Assembly (NCBI GenBank): GCA_039679855.1 | Contig: JBDKUE010000063.1 | Location: forward strand, 1-12,795 | DNA length: 12,795 nt | From: UBA5314 sp039679855 | GTDB taxonomy: Bacteria; Bacillota; Syntrophomonadia; Syntrophomonadales; Syntrophomonadaceae | Direction of reading: 5' to 3' | Part shown: positions 1 through 6,308 of the stretch, piece by piece | How the letters are laid out: each line of letters starts with the position of its first letter | How positions within the stretch are numbered: the first letter of the stretch is position 1 | Program-made: the position numbers and the translations under genes | The notes under the pieces: model-generated | The model's database searches: none | What the model saw: only the letters and a program-made list of their open reading frames with translations | What the model was told of the DNA's origin: nothing

Positions 1-361
1 CAACATAAGCCATATTTCACCCCAGGGCCTGGAGCTGCTGCAAAACTACAACTGGCCGGGCAATGTCAGAGAACTGGAAAATTTGTTGGAAAGAGCGATT
101 AATCTGGCCTTTATGAACCAGGAAACCTGTTTGGGGATGGTTCACTTTCCCTCGCTCATGAAATCCTCGCTGGTGGAAAGAACGCAAATGGAATGCCAGG
201 AACAGGGGCTTTCAAAGACTCTGCAGAACCTGGAGAAGGAGCTGATCGTCCAGGCCCTGGCCAAAACCGGTGGGAATAAGAATCAATGTGCAAAAATTCT
301 GGGCATACATATCTCAGCCCTGTACCGGAAGCTTGATAAGTATGGCTTGAGTTTGAATTAG
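1..361 (+). CDS. Sigma-54-dependent regulator, C-terminal end only (regulator 1, 5'-truncated by window)
   Basis: The reading frame is open from base 2 and gives 119 visible residues before the TAG at 359-361; the rest lies left of the window. The visible part starts at the end of a sigma-54 AAA+ domain, with the characteristic NWPGNVRELENLLE segment at visible residues 17-30. It ends in a Fis-type helix-turn-helix (QALAKTGGNKNQCAKILGIH, then ISALYRKLDKYG). It aligns along its whole length with the C-terminus of the complete regulator at 6309-8813, so it is a paralog and probably shared the sigma-54 activator core. Whether it also has the ferredoxin and PAS domains cannot be seen. It sits directly upstream of the first beta-oxidation cluster, as its paralog does for the second, so it most likely activates the sigma-54 promoter at 681-696. 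No convincing terminator follows it. Confidence 0.93.
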   Translation, partial: NISHISPQGLELLQNYNWPGNVRELENLLERAINLAFMNQETCLGMVHFPSLMKSSLVERTQMECQEQGLSKTLQNLEKELIVQALAKTGGNKNQCAKILGIHISALYRKLDKYGLSLN

Positions 362-506
362 AAACCGTCTTTACACCGGAAATGGAAGAAACTATTTACT
401 ATTTGCTGGTTTATATTCCCTTGCCTGTAAACCATAAATATACTTCGCCCTGCCCATGACTGTTCCATCCTGCATTTCTGACTATCATGCGCTTTCGCTA
501 AAATAC

Positions 507-523
507 CTTCGCTTTTGCAAAAG
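507..523 (+). promoter_or_regulatory. Putative enhancer (UAS) site 1a
   Basis: CTTCGCTTTTGC at 507-518 continues into a perfect 12-bp palindrome, CTTTTGCAAAAG, at 512-523. The 12-mer recurs identically at 588-599, 81 bp downstream, and in variant form in the control region of cluster 2 with the same 81-bp offset. It begins 175 bp upstream of the promoter's -24 GG, a usual distance for enhancers bound by Fis-type sigma-54 activators. The binding protein is inferred to be the adjacent regulator. Confidence 0.55.
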
Positions 524-558
524 TTTTGATTATTTCAGATCATTTCCATAATCTCGAC

Positions 559-582
559 AATGGCACGTTCTATGATGCCATT
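559..582 (+). promoter_or_regulatory. Inverted repeat AATGGCA-N10-TGCCATT
   Basis: Perfect 7-bp arms at 559-565 and 576-582 are separated by 10 bp, a geometry like that of dimeric activator sites. It lies just upstream of site 1b. I find no equivalent in the cluster 2 control region, so its role is uncertain. Confidence 0.25.
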
Positions 583-587
583 ATGAT

Positions 588-601
588 CTTCGCTTTTGCG
601 A
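588..601 (+). promoter_or_regulatory. Putative enhancer (UAS) site 1b
   Basis: CTTCGCTTTTGC at 588-599 is an exact repeat of the 12-mer at 507-518. It contains the short dyad TCGC-TTTT-GCGA (590-601). It begins 94 bp upstream of the -24 GG; the matching site in cluster 2 (9068-9079) begins 93 bp upstream. The conserved position argues that it is a binding site for the cluster's activator. Confidence 0.55.
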
Positions 602-680
602 TTAACCTCACTTCTCCCCTTTTTTTAGATACCTCCAAATTTCGGGCATTATTCACTTCAAAAACGCCAACCAAACTTCC

Positions 681-696
681 TGGCACAAAACTTGCA
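681..696 (+). promoter_or_regulatory. Sigma-54 promoter of beta-oxidation cluster 1
   Basis: TGGCAC-AAAAC-TTGCA matches the sigma-54 consensus (TGGCAC-N5-TTGC) at every key base. The invariant GG is at 682-683 and GC at 694-695, with the required 10 bp between them. Transcription would start near 707, leaving a leader of about 100 nt before the dehydrogenase start at 811. The adjacent sigma-54 regulator supports the assignment. Confidence 0.88.
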
Positions 697-810
697 AATA
701 TAAATATTGAATTGGTAATACCTTAAGATTTTCGGGGAGGTGGTGTTGAAGGGCCGATATGAGCAGAAGCATAAACATGATAAAAAAGTAATACAAGGGG
801 GTAAACATTT

Positions 811-1665
811 ATGGCCATTAATAGAATTGGATTACTGGGGGCCGGGACCATGGGGCAGGGTATTGCCTGGGCTCTGGCCAGTGCGGGAAAAGAAGTAGTT
901 CTATATGATATTAAAGAAGATTTTTGTATTAGAGCCTTGAACAGCATCGTGAAAAGCATTGCCAAGATGGAAGAGAAAGGCAAGGCACCAGCCGGGAGCA
1001 AGGAAGCCATTTCCAGCAAGATCATTCCCACCGGGAAGTTCGATGATCTGGCCGGTGTGGACCTTGTTATTGAATGTGTATTTGAGAACATGGATATTAA
1101 AAAAGATGTCTATACCAAGCTGGACGCTTTATTAAAACCAGAAGTAATCATAGCTACCAATACATCTTCTCTTTCTCTGACAGAAATAGCAGCCATCACT
1201 AAGAGAGCCGACAAAGTCGTAGGTATGCATTTCTTTAATCCCGCCAATGTTATGCAATTGGTTGAAGTCATTCCCGCTATTCAGACTTCTCAGGAGACTG
1301 TTGATACAGTCATCGAACTGGCCAAGGCAATCGGGAAAAAGCCGATTCAGGTTAAAGAAGGCCCTGGTTTCGTGGTCAACCGGATTCTCATCCCCGGAAT
1401 CAATGAAGCTGCATATATTCTCTACGAAGGACTGGCATCTGCCGCCGATATAGATACCGCCATGAAACTGGGTGCCGGCTGGCCTATGGGACCCCTGGCT
1501 CTGGCCGATCTGGTTGGGGTGGATATTGCCCTGGCAGTCTGCAATACCCTTTACTCTGAAACTGGGGATCCCAAATATCGTCCAGCTGCACCTTTAAAAC
1601 AACTGGTTCGGGCTGGCTGGTTGGGAATGAAGACCAAGAAGGGATTCTTTGATTACAACAAATAG
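811..1665 (+). CDS. hbd: 3-hydroxybutyryl-CoA dehydrogenase (cluster 1)
   Basis: This 284-residue protein is the usual length for the short stand-alone L-3-hydroxyacyl-CoA dehydrogenase. It oxidises (S)-3-hydroxybutyryl-CoA to acetoacetyl-CoA with an NAD(P) cofactor, or the reverse, in the cytoplasm. The N-terminal Rossmann fold has GAGTMG at residues 10-15. The catalytic region shows ATNTSS (Ser119), GMHFFNP (His140) and Glu152, with Asn190 in GPGFVVNRI; these match the family's Ser/His/Glu/Asn set. The C-terminal helical dimerisation domain includes GAGWPMGP and ends in GFFDY. The ATG is preceded by AAGGGGG at 795-801, nine bases away, the same spacing as in the paralog at 9304. It is the first gene after the sigma-54 promoter, and the next gene starts 47 nt downstream. 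Substrate chain length is inferred from the neighbours; the direction is probably oxidative in a syntroph. Confidence 0.95.
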   Translation: MAINRIGLLGAGTMGQGIAWALASAGKEVVLYDIKEDFCIRALNSIVKSIAKMEEKGKAPAGSKEAISSKIIPTGKFDDLAGVDLVIECVFENMDIKKDVYTKLDALLKPEVIIATNTSSLSLTEIAAITKRADKVVGMHFFNPANVMQLVEVIPAIQTSQETVDTVIELAKAIGKKPIQVKEGPGFVVNRILIPGINEAAYILYEGLASAADIDTAMKLGAGWPMGPLALADLVGVDIALAVCNTLYSETGDPKYRPAAPLKQLVRAGWLGMKTKKGFFDYNK

Positions 1666-1712
1666 TGGAGGCCATATGCCTTAATACCCTAAACGGAAGT
1701 GGGGTCTTTTAT

Positions 1713-2495
1713 ATGCCATACGATAATGTGATTCTAGAAAAAGATAATAACATAGGTATTCTCTATATCAACCGGCCCAAAGCTTTGAATGCCTTGAATG
1801 TCGTTACTATTCAGGAAATAGGCAAAGCGATAGATGAAGTAAGAATGGATGATGAAATAAAAGTTCTTATAATTACAGGGTCAGGGGACAAGGCCTTTGT
1901 AGCCGGAGCAGACATAATCGGTTTCATGGGTTTTTCACCTGCCCAGGCGCGATATTACACTGACGAAGGGGAACAGATATTTCGCAAATTGGATGCCTTG
2001 GAAAAACCGGTTATTGCGGCGGTTAATGGGTTTGCCCTGGGAGGCGGCTGTGAATTGGCCCTGGCCTGTGACATTCGCCTGGCATCTGATAATGCCGTAT
2101 TTGGGCTTCCCGAAGTCAGCCTGGGAGTCATTCCCGGTTATGGCGGAACCCAAAGACTGCCCCGTCTGATCGGTGAAGGGCGAGCCAAGGAGCTTACCTT
2201 CACAGCAGGTACCATTGATGCAGCAGAAGCCTACCGCGTTGGCCTGGTCAATCATGTCTATCCCATCTCGGAATTGCTGGACCAGGCTCGCAAGCTGGCC
2301 AAGAAAATAATGAAAAATGCCCCTCTATCAGTAGCTTATGCCAAACTGGCTATAGGGCAGGGTTTGCAGGGGGATCTGGACAGTGGTTTGAGAATCGAAT
2401 CGAACTTTTTCGGCCTGTGCGTGGCCAGCGAAGACATGAAAGAAGGCACCCAGGCCTTTGTGGAAAAGAGAAAGCCCCAGTTCAAGGGCCAATAA
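1713..2495 (+). CDS. crt: Enoyl-CoA hydratase / crotonase (cluster 1)
   Basis: A 260-residue member of the crotonase superfamily that hydrates crotonyl-CoA to 3-hydroxybutyryl-CoA, the step before the upstream dehydrogenase. The oxyanion-hole region AFVAGADI is at residues 61-68. The two catalytic glutamates are Glu114 (GGGCELALACD) and Glu134 (FGLPEVSLG), 20 residues apart as in well-studied enoyl-CoA hydratases; YGGTQRLPRLIG follows. I start at the ATG at 1713 rather than the upstream in-frame ATG at 1665. The 1713 start gives exactly the paralog's length, has a purine-rich ribosome site (GGAAGTGGGG) eight bases upstream, and keeps the 47-nt gap seen in cluster 2; the 1665 start would overlap the dehydrogenase stop. 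By hand count it differs from the second copy at about 31 of 260 positions. A 130-nt spacer separates it from the thiolase, longer than the 48 nt in cluster 2. Confidence 0.94.
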   Translation: MPYDNVILEKDNNIGILYINRPKALNALNVVTIQEIGKAIDEVRMDDEIKVLIITGSGDKAFVAGADIIGFMGFSPAQARYYTDEGEQIFRKLDALEKPVIAAVNGFALGGGCELALACDIRLASDNAVFGLPEVSLGVIPGYGGTQRLPRLIGEGRAKELTFTAGTIDAAEAYRVGLVNHVYPISELLDQARKLAKKIMKNAPLSVAYAKLAIGQGLQGDLDSGLRIESNFFGLCVASEDMKEGTQAFVEKRKPQFKGQ

Positions 2496-2625
2496 ACCAT
2501 TCTGATTTTGATCTTCGATTCAGGTATAAAACCGGCAAATCAGGGGAGTAAACCGGGTCAGTATTCGGTGGAAAATCTCCTTTGAATACGAACACCAACT
2601 TTTAGATTTAAGGAGGATTTGGTAA

Positions 2626-3852
2626 ATGAGTATAAATGAAGTTGTAATGGTTAGTGGTTGTAGAACTGCTATTGGTGACTATGGTGGAACTCTGAAACCC
2701 ATGCGTGCTAATGACCTCTCCAAAATCGCCGCTGCCGAAGCCGTAAAAAGGGCGGGTTTGGAGCCTTCCCAAATAGATGAACTGGTTATGGGCATGGGCC
2801 TGATGCAGGGCAATGGTTCACTTCCTTCCCGTATCGTGGCCATGGGAATCGGCATGGACCATAGCTCGGGTGCCTGTACGGTGCAGCAGAACTGCGCCTC
2901 CGCCATGCGCGCGATGGATATAGCCACCTCCAACCTGATGCTGGGCAGAACCGAGATCGCCCTGGTGGTGGGAACCGAAAGTATGAGCAACGTTCCTTAT
3001 TTAGTACAGAACGCCCGCTGGGGCTACCGTATGGGTGATGGCAAAATTCAGGATGCCATGCTTTCCGATGGCCTGGTTTGCTCGCTGGCCGGGAGCCATA
3101 TGGGCGGTACAGCCGATAATATAGCCAGAAAATACGGCATCACCCGCGAAGAGGCTGACCAGGTGGCCCTGATCAGCCATACCCGGGCGGTAAGGGCTGT
3201 TGATGAAGGCCGTTTCAAACGGGAAATCGTACCGGTGGAAATCCCCGGCAAGAAAGGGAAGGTCACCGTATTCGATACCGACGAACACCCCATTCGGGGA
3301 GCCAGCCTGGAAACCATGGGCAAACTGCCCACTGCCTTTTCCAAGGATGGCGTCACCACCGCCGCCAATGCCTCTGGCCTCAATGACGCCTCGGCGGCAG
3401 CCGTTTTTATGACCAGAAAGAAAGCGGATGAACTCGGTATCAAACCGTTGATGAAGTTGATAAATGTAAGCGTGGCGGGTGTAGATCCATATTATATGGG
3501 TCTCGGACCTGCTAAAGCCATTCCCAAGTGCCTGCAGGGGGCGGGAATGAAATATGACGATGTTGACTATTGGGAAGTCAATGAAGCTTTTGCAGCTCAA
3601 GTCCTGGGTGTTAAGAAATTAATGAAAGAAGAACAGGGCATTGATATGAACATGGGTACTGTCGAAAAAGACGGCAATATTAACAACAACGGCTCGGGAA
3701 TCGCCCTGGGACACCCGGTAGGCTGCACCGGACTGCGCATCATCGTCAGCCTTTACTATGAAATGGAAAGAATCGGAGCTACAGTGGGTGGTGCCTCCCT
3801 TTGCGTGGGCGGTGGACCGGCTATGGCTTCCCTCTGGACCAGGAATGTTTAA
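2626..3852 (+). CDS. atoB: Acetyl-CoA acetyltransferase / thiolase (cluster 1)
   Basis: A 408-residue thiolase, slightly longer than the usual ~392. In the degradative direction it cleaves acetoacetyl-CoA with CoA to two acetyl-CoA, the last step of butyrate oxidation. The acyl-accepting cysteine is Cys90 (QQNCASAM). The other active-site elements are Asn319 (VNEAFAA), His363 (GHPVGCTG) and Cys393 (SLCVGGGPA). The ATG at 2626 has a strong AAGGAGG ribosome site with normal spacing. The neighbouring hydratase and dehydrogenase supply the preceding steps, and the hairpin at 3909-3951 follows before the acyl-CoA dehydrogenase. Acetoacetyl-CoA as substrate is inferred from the short-chain context; a broader 3-ketoacyl-CoA thiolase is the main alternative. 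Confidence 0.94.
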   Translation: MSINEVVMVSGCRTAIGDYGGTLKPMRANDLSKIAAAEAVKRAGLEPSQIDELVMGMGLMQGNGSLPSRIVAMGIGMDHSSGACTVQQNCASAMRAMDIATSNLMLGRTEIALVVGTESMSNVPYLVQNARWGYRMGDGKIQDAMLSDGLVCSLAGSHMGGTADNIARKYGITREEADQVALISHTRAVRAVDEGRFKREIVPVEIPGKKGKVTVFDTDEHPIRGASLETMGKLPTAFSKDGVTTAANASGLNDASAAAVFMTRKKADELGIKPLMKLINVSVAGVDPYYMGLGPAKAIPKCLQGAGMKYDDVDYWEVNEAFAAQVLGVKKLMKEEQGIDMNMGTVEKDGNINNNGSGIALGHPVGCTGLRIIVSLYYEMERIGATVGGASLCVGGGPAMASLWTRNV

Positions 3853-3908
3853 CCCAAACATTTAATTAGCCCCAAAACCCCTTATATAAACTCTCTTTTA
3901 TACACTTA

Positions 3909-3951
3909 CACCTGGGAGATGTTAATCCATCTCCCAGGTGGCATCTTTTTT
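3909..3951 (+). terminator. Terminator-like hairpin between thiolase 1 and acyl-CoA dehydrogenase 1
   Basis: CACCTGGGAGATG (3909-3921) and CATCTCCCAGGTG (3928-3940) form a perfect 13-bp stem with a 6-nt loop. A six-T run at 3946-3951 follows after a short gap. It lies inside what would otherwise be a four-gene operon. I see no clear sigma-54 or sigma-70 promoter between it and the gene at 4047, so it may act as a partial terminator, an mRNA-stabilising 3' end, or an attenuator. Its inner core GGAGATG/CATCTCC recurs at the same place in cluster 2. Confidence 0.75.
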
Positions 3952-4046
3952 CTAAATCCGCAAGCAGTGTTTAAAAGAGTAAGAGGAATCATCTTTATTG
4001 CCTGAATAAGGCATAGGTCTTCCTAAATCTTGAAAGGAGTCCAATT

Positions 4047-5885
4047 ATGTCATCTAATTTTGCTTATTTAAACACCAGAGACTTTGAATTCATACTCCAG
4101 GAATGGCTTCCTACTGAGCAGATTTTCAATTATCCGCAATTTGCTGATTATTATTCCAAAGATGATGTTAAATCAGTTCTCGGCCCTATCCTAAAAATGT
4201 GCAAGGAGGTAGTGGAACCTACCAATGAAGATTGCGACAGTCATCCGGTCAAATTGGAAAACGGCAAGGTGACCCTGCCCCCGAGTGTGGGTCCCTTATT
4301 CAAGCAATTGCAAACCGAGGGCTGGGGAACCAGCAATATCGACGAATCGGAAGACGCCATGGTATTGCCCCATATTCTCCATGCTATGGTCTGGGAAATG
4401 CTGCAGGCCGCCAACCCCACTTTCGCCCCTTATATTGTTTTGACCAGTGGTGCTGCCGGACTTATTCAGAGTTTTGGCTCCGAAGACGTTAAAAATCTGT
4501 TCCTGTCTAAAATGATGGATGGGACCTGGACGGGCAGCATGTGCCTGACCGAGGCCACAGCCGGTTCGGACGTGGGTGACATCCTTTCCAAGGCCTATCC
4601 CACAGACGATCCGCGTATCTTCAAGATCAAAGGCAGCAAGATCTTTATCACCGGTGGCGACAACGATTTCACCGATAACGTCATTCATCTTTACCTGGCC
4701 CGGGTGGAGGGTGCCAGACCCGGAACCTCCGGCATCTCACTGTTTGTTGTACCCAAATTTTGGATCAATGAAGACGGCAGCCTGGTAGACAACGATGTTG
4801 TGACAACCGCCGTTGAGCACAAACTGGGCCAGCACGGCTCCTGTACCGCAGCTCTGGCTATGGGTGAAAACGACAACTGCCGCGGCTGGCTGCTGGGCAA
4901 AAACCCGCTGGAAAACGAAGGGGTTGGAGAAGGAATGGCCCAGATGTTCCAGATGATGAACATGGCTCGCATGGAAACCGGTCATATGTCCCTTTCCTGC
5001 CTGTCCAACGCCTACTACAACGCCCGCGATTATGCCAAGGAGAGAATTCAGGGCCGTCTGATGACCAATCCCAAGGCCGGGCGTACTACCATTATAAATC
5101 ACGAAGACATCAAACGCGCCCTGTTAGCCGGCAAGGCTCATGTGGAAGCAATGCGCGCCATGCTCTATAAGACCTATTTCGCCTTCGACGTAAGGCATCA
5201 CGATCAGGATCCGGAGAAGCAGGCTCAGGCCAATGCTTTAATAGAAATCACCACCCCGCTCTGTAAAGCTTATCCCTCCGACGAAGCCTGGTGGCTGATC
5301 GGTGAGGCCATTCAGGTATATGGAGGATACGGCTATTGCGAAGAGTATCCGGTGGCTCAGATCGCCCGCGACGTCAAGATCTACTCCATCTGGGAAGGAA
5401 CCAACTTCATTCAGTCCATGGACCTGGTAGGGCGTAAATGGGGAATGAAGAAGGGCGCCGCATTTGCCGGGTTTATTCAGGAAATGAGGGACTTCGTTTC
5501 AGCCAACGACGCCAACGCCGAGTTCAAGAACGAGTTCGCCAGCTTGAACGCGGCCCTGGATGCTTATGCCAGGATCCAAAAGACTATATTGGCCTATATG
5601 GGGGAAAAGCAGATCAGTATGATGCCGGTCCATGCCCGCCGCATATTGACTGCAACCTCACAGCTATACTGCGGACGGCTGATACTCGATCAGGCTCTGC
5701 TTGCGCAAAAGAGAGCCACTGAAGTTGGTGCGGATCACTTTGACTACAACTTCTATGCCGGCAAAGTGGCAGCCGCCCGCTACTACTTGATGAACGTAGT
5801 CCCCAATGTATGCATCGCCGCCGATATCATCGCCTCCGGCGACAAATCGGTGCTCGATGTAGCGGTTGAATCATTTGATTACTAA
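4047..5885 (+). CDS. Acyl-CoA dehydrogenase, long form (cluster 1)
   Basis: A 612-residue FAD-dependent acyl-CoA dehydrogenase, much longer than the ~380-residue butyryl-CoA dehydrogenases. It belongs to the FadE-like group with an N-terminal extension and an extra C-terminal helical domain. Signature 1, CLTEATAGSDVG, is at residues 166-177. Signature 2, QVYGGYGYCEEYPVAQIARD, is at 423-442. The catalytic base is most likely Glu450 in IYSIWEGTN, the position used by short- and medium-chain enzymes. Residues from about 470 to the end form the extra helical domain. It would oxidise butyryl-CoA to crotonyl-CoA, feeding the hydratase encoded upstream. In syntrophs these electrons pass through an electron-transfer flavoprotein and a membrane Fe-S oxidoreductase; neither is encoded here. 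AAAGGAG precedes the ATG. Substrate length is inferred from context. Confidence 0.93.
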   Translation: MSSNFAYLNTRDFEFILQEWLPTEQIFNYPQFADYYSKDDVKSVLGPILKMCKEVVEPTNEDCDSHPVKLENGKVTLPPSVGPLFKQLQTEGWGTSNIDESEDAMVLPHILHAMVWEMLQAANPTFAPYIVLTSGAAGLIQSFGSEDVKNLFLSKMMDGTWTGSMCLTEATAGSDVGDILSKAYPTDDPRIFKIKGSKIFITGGDNDFTDNVIHLYLARVEGARPGTSGISLFVVPKFWINEDGSLVDNDVVTTAVEHKLGQHGSCTAALAMGENDNCRGWLLGKNPLENEGVGEGMAQMFQMMNMARMETGHMSLSCLSNAYYNARDYAKERIQGRLMTNPKAGRTTIINHEDIKRALLAGKAHVEAMRAMLYKTYFAFDVRHHDQDPEKQAQANALIEITTPLCKAYPSDEAWWLIGEAIQVYGGYGYCEEYPVAQIARDVKIYSIWEGTNFIQSMDLVGRKWGMKKGAAFAGFIQEMRDFVSANDANAEFKNEFASLNAALDAYARIQKTILAYMGEKQISMMPVHARRILTATSQLYCGRLILDQALLAQKRATEVGADHFDYNFYAGKVAAARYYLMNVVPNVCIAADIIASGDKSVLDVAVESFDY

Positions 5886-5938
5886 TAGTTGGCCGAAATA
5901 GTAGATGGTTTCTAATAAAATTAAAAGGGTCTCACCAA

Positions 5939-5973
5939 GGGCACCGGTACGCAAGCCGGTGCCCCAATCTTTT
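5939..5973 (+). terminator. Terminator of cluster 1
   Basis: GGGCACCGG (5939-5947) pairs perfectly with CCGGTGCCC (5956-5964) across an 8-nt loop. The T-rich stretch CAATCTTTT follows to 5973. It lies 53 nt after the acyl-CoA dehydrogenase stop and before the next gene's promoter, as expected for a rho-independent terminator. Confidence 0.82.
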
Positions 5974-5992
5974 ATCAAAGCTTTGTGACATA

Positions 5993-6083
5993 GAGTTTGG
6001 GGACGGTGCTTCGACTTATTTAAAAATAATGATGTTGATATTCCATCAACGCGAAAATGAGTCGAAGAACCGACCCCAAACTC
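5993..6083 (+). repeat. Long imperfect inverted repeat (REP/MITE-like)
   Basis: Two 24-nt arms, 5993-6016 (GAGTTTGGGGACGGTGCTTC...) and 6060-6083 (...GAACCGACCCCAAACTC), are complementary with two mismatches. The 43-nt interior carries a smaller hairpin, GTTGAT (6034-6039) / ATCAAC (6045-6050). There is no coding capacity. The TTTGGGGACGGTTC-type arm resembles, from memory, dispersed inverted repeats common in Firmicute and other genomes that are linked to IS200-like or REP-associated transposases. No transposase is present here. Confidence 0.6.
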
Positions 6084-6164
6084 ACATTGCTAAAAAGCAA
6101 AACCAGCGACTCCCTGAGTACTTGTTTAAACGTCGAAGCCGAAACTGTATTTCCATACAAAATA

Positions 6165-6173
6165 TGATACAAT
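6165..6173 (+). promoter_or_regulatory. Probable housekeeping (sigma-70/A) extended -10 promoter of regulator 2
   Basis: TGATACAAT fits an extended -10 element (TGN plus TACAAT, five of six matches to TATAAT). There is no good -35 hexamer at 16-18 bp, which extended -10 promoters can tolerate. Transcription would begin near 6180. No sigma-54 motif precedes this gene, so it is probably expressed independently of its own class of promoter. Confidence 0.4.
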
Positions 6174-6195
6174 CAAATAGGTTTTATGAGAATAA

Positions 6196-6223
6196 TTGGC
6201 TGCCAAATAATTGAAGCAGCCAA
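6196..6223 (+). promoter_or_regulatory. 8-bp inverted repeat in the leader of regulator 2
   Basis: TTGGCTGC (6196-6203) and GCAGCCAA (6216-6223) are perfect arms around a 12-bp AT-rich spacer. No T-run follows, so it is not a terminator. It would lie just downstream of the predicted start near 6180, where it could be a repressor operator or an mRNA hairpin. Confidence 0.4.
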
Positions 6224-6308
6224 CAATAGATAATAGAGTTATAGAATATAAGGGGACAACTGCATCTTCCAGTCTCGTCCCGGGCATAGTCCGAAAGGAG
6301 TCTGGGCA

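Larger units (their letters stand above)
362..810 (+). other. Control region of beta-oxidation cluster 1
   Basis: There is no credible gene here. The stretch holds a weak 7-bp hairpin (TGGTTTA 407-413 / TAAACCA 428-434, 14-nt loop, no T-run). It also holds two putative enhancer sites (507-523 and 588-601), a 7-bp dyad (559-582), a sigma-54 promoter (681-696) and about 100 nt of untranslated leader. A 66-codon open frame at 526-726 crosses the enhancer and promoter elements, lacks a clear ribosome site and resembles no family I recognise, so I treat it as chance. Confidence 0.7.
5886..6308 (+). other. Intergenic region between cluster 1 and regulator 2
   Basis: Contains, in order, a terminator for cluster 1 (5939-5973), a REP/MITE-like inverted repeat (5993-6083), a probable extended -10 promoter (6165-6173), an 8-bp dyad (6196-6223) and the regulator's ribosome site AAGGAG (6295-6300). 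A 61-codon frame at 6029-6214 runs through the repeat, promoter and dyad and is not a credible gene. Confidence 0.7.

Noticed and set aside
526..726. 66-codon forward frame between regulator 1 and the dehydrogenase
   Set aside because: It runs across enhancer site 1b and the sigma-54 promoter, has no clear ribosome site and resembles no known family.
1665..1712. Upstream ATG start for the first crotonase
   Set aside because: It overlaps the dehydrogenase stop and adds 16 residues absent from the paralog; 1713 gives the same 260-residue length.
2496..2625. Possible internal promoter in the 130-nt gap between crotonase 1 and thiolase 1
   Set aside because: I find no GG-N10-GC pair and no paired -35/-10 elements; only short, weak complementarities are present.
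3001..3600. 199-codon reverse-strand frame
   Set aside because: It is wholly antisense to the thiolase, whose active-site residues and codon pattern leave no doubt about the coding strand.
3939..3954. TGGCAT-like sigma-54 element before acyl-CoA dehydrogenase 1
   Set aside because: The GC of the -12 element is missing at the required 10-bp spacing; the sequence is the end of the terminator hairpin.
6029..6214. 61-codon forward frame before regulator 2
   Set aside because: It overlaps the inverted repeat, the predicted promoter and the dyad, and its composition is unlike a protein.
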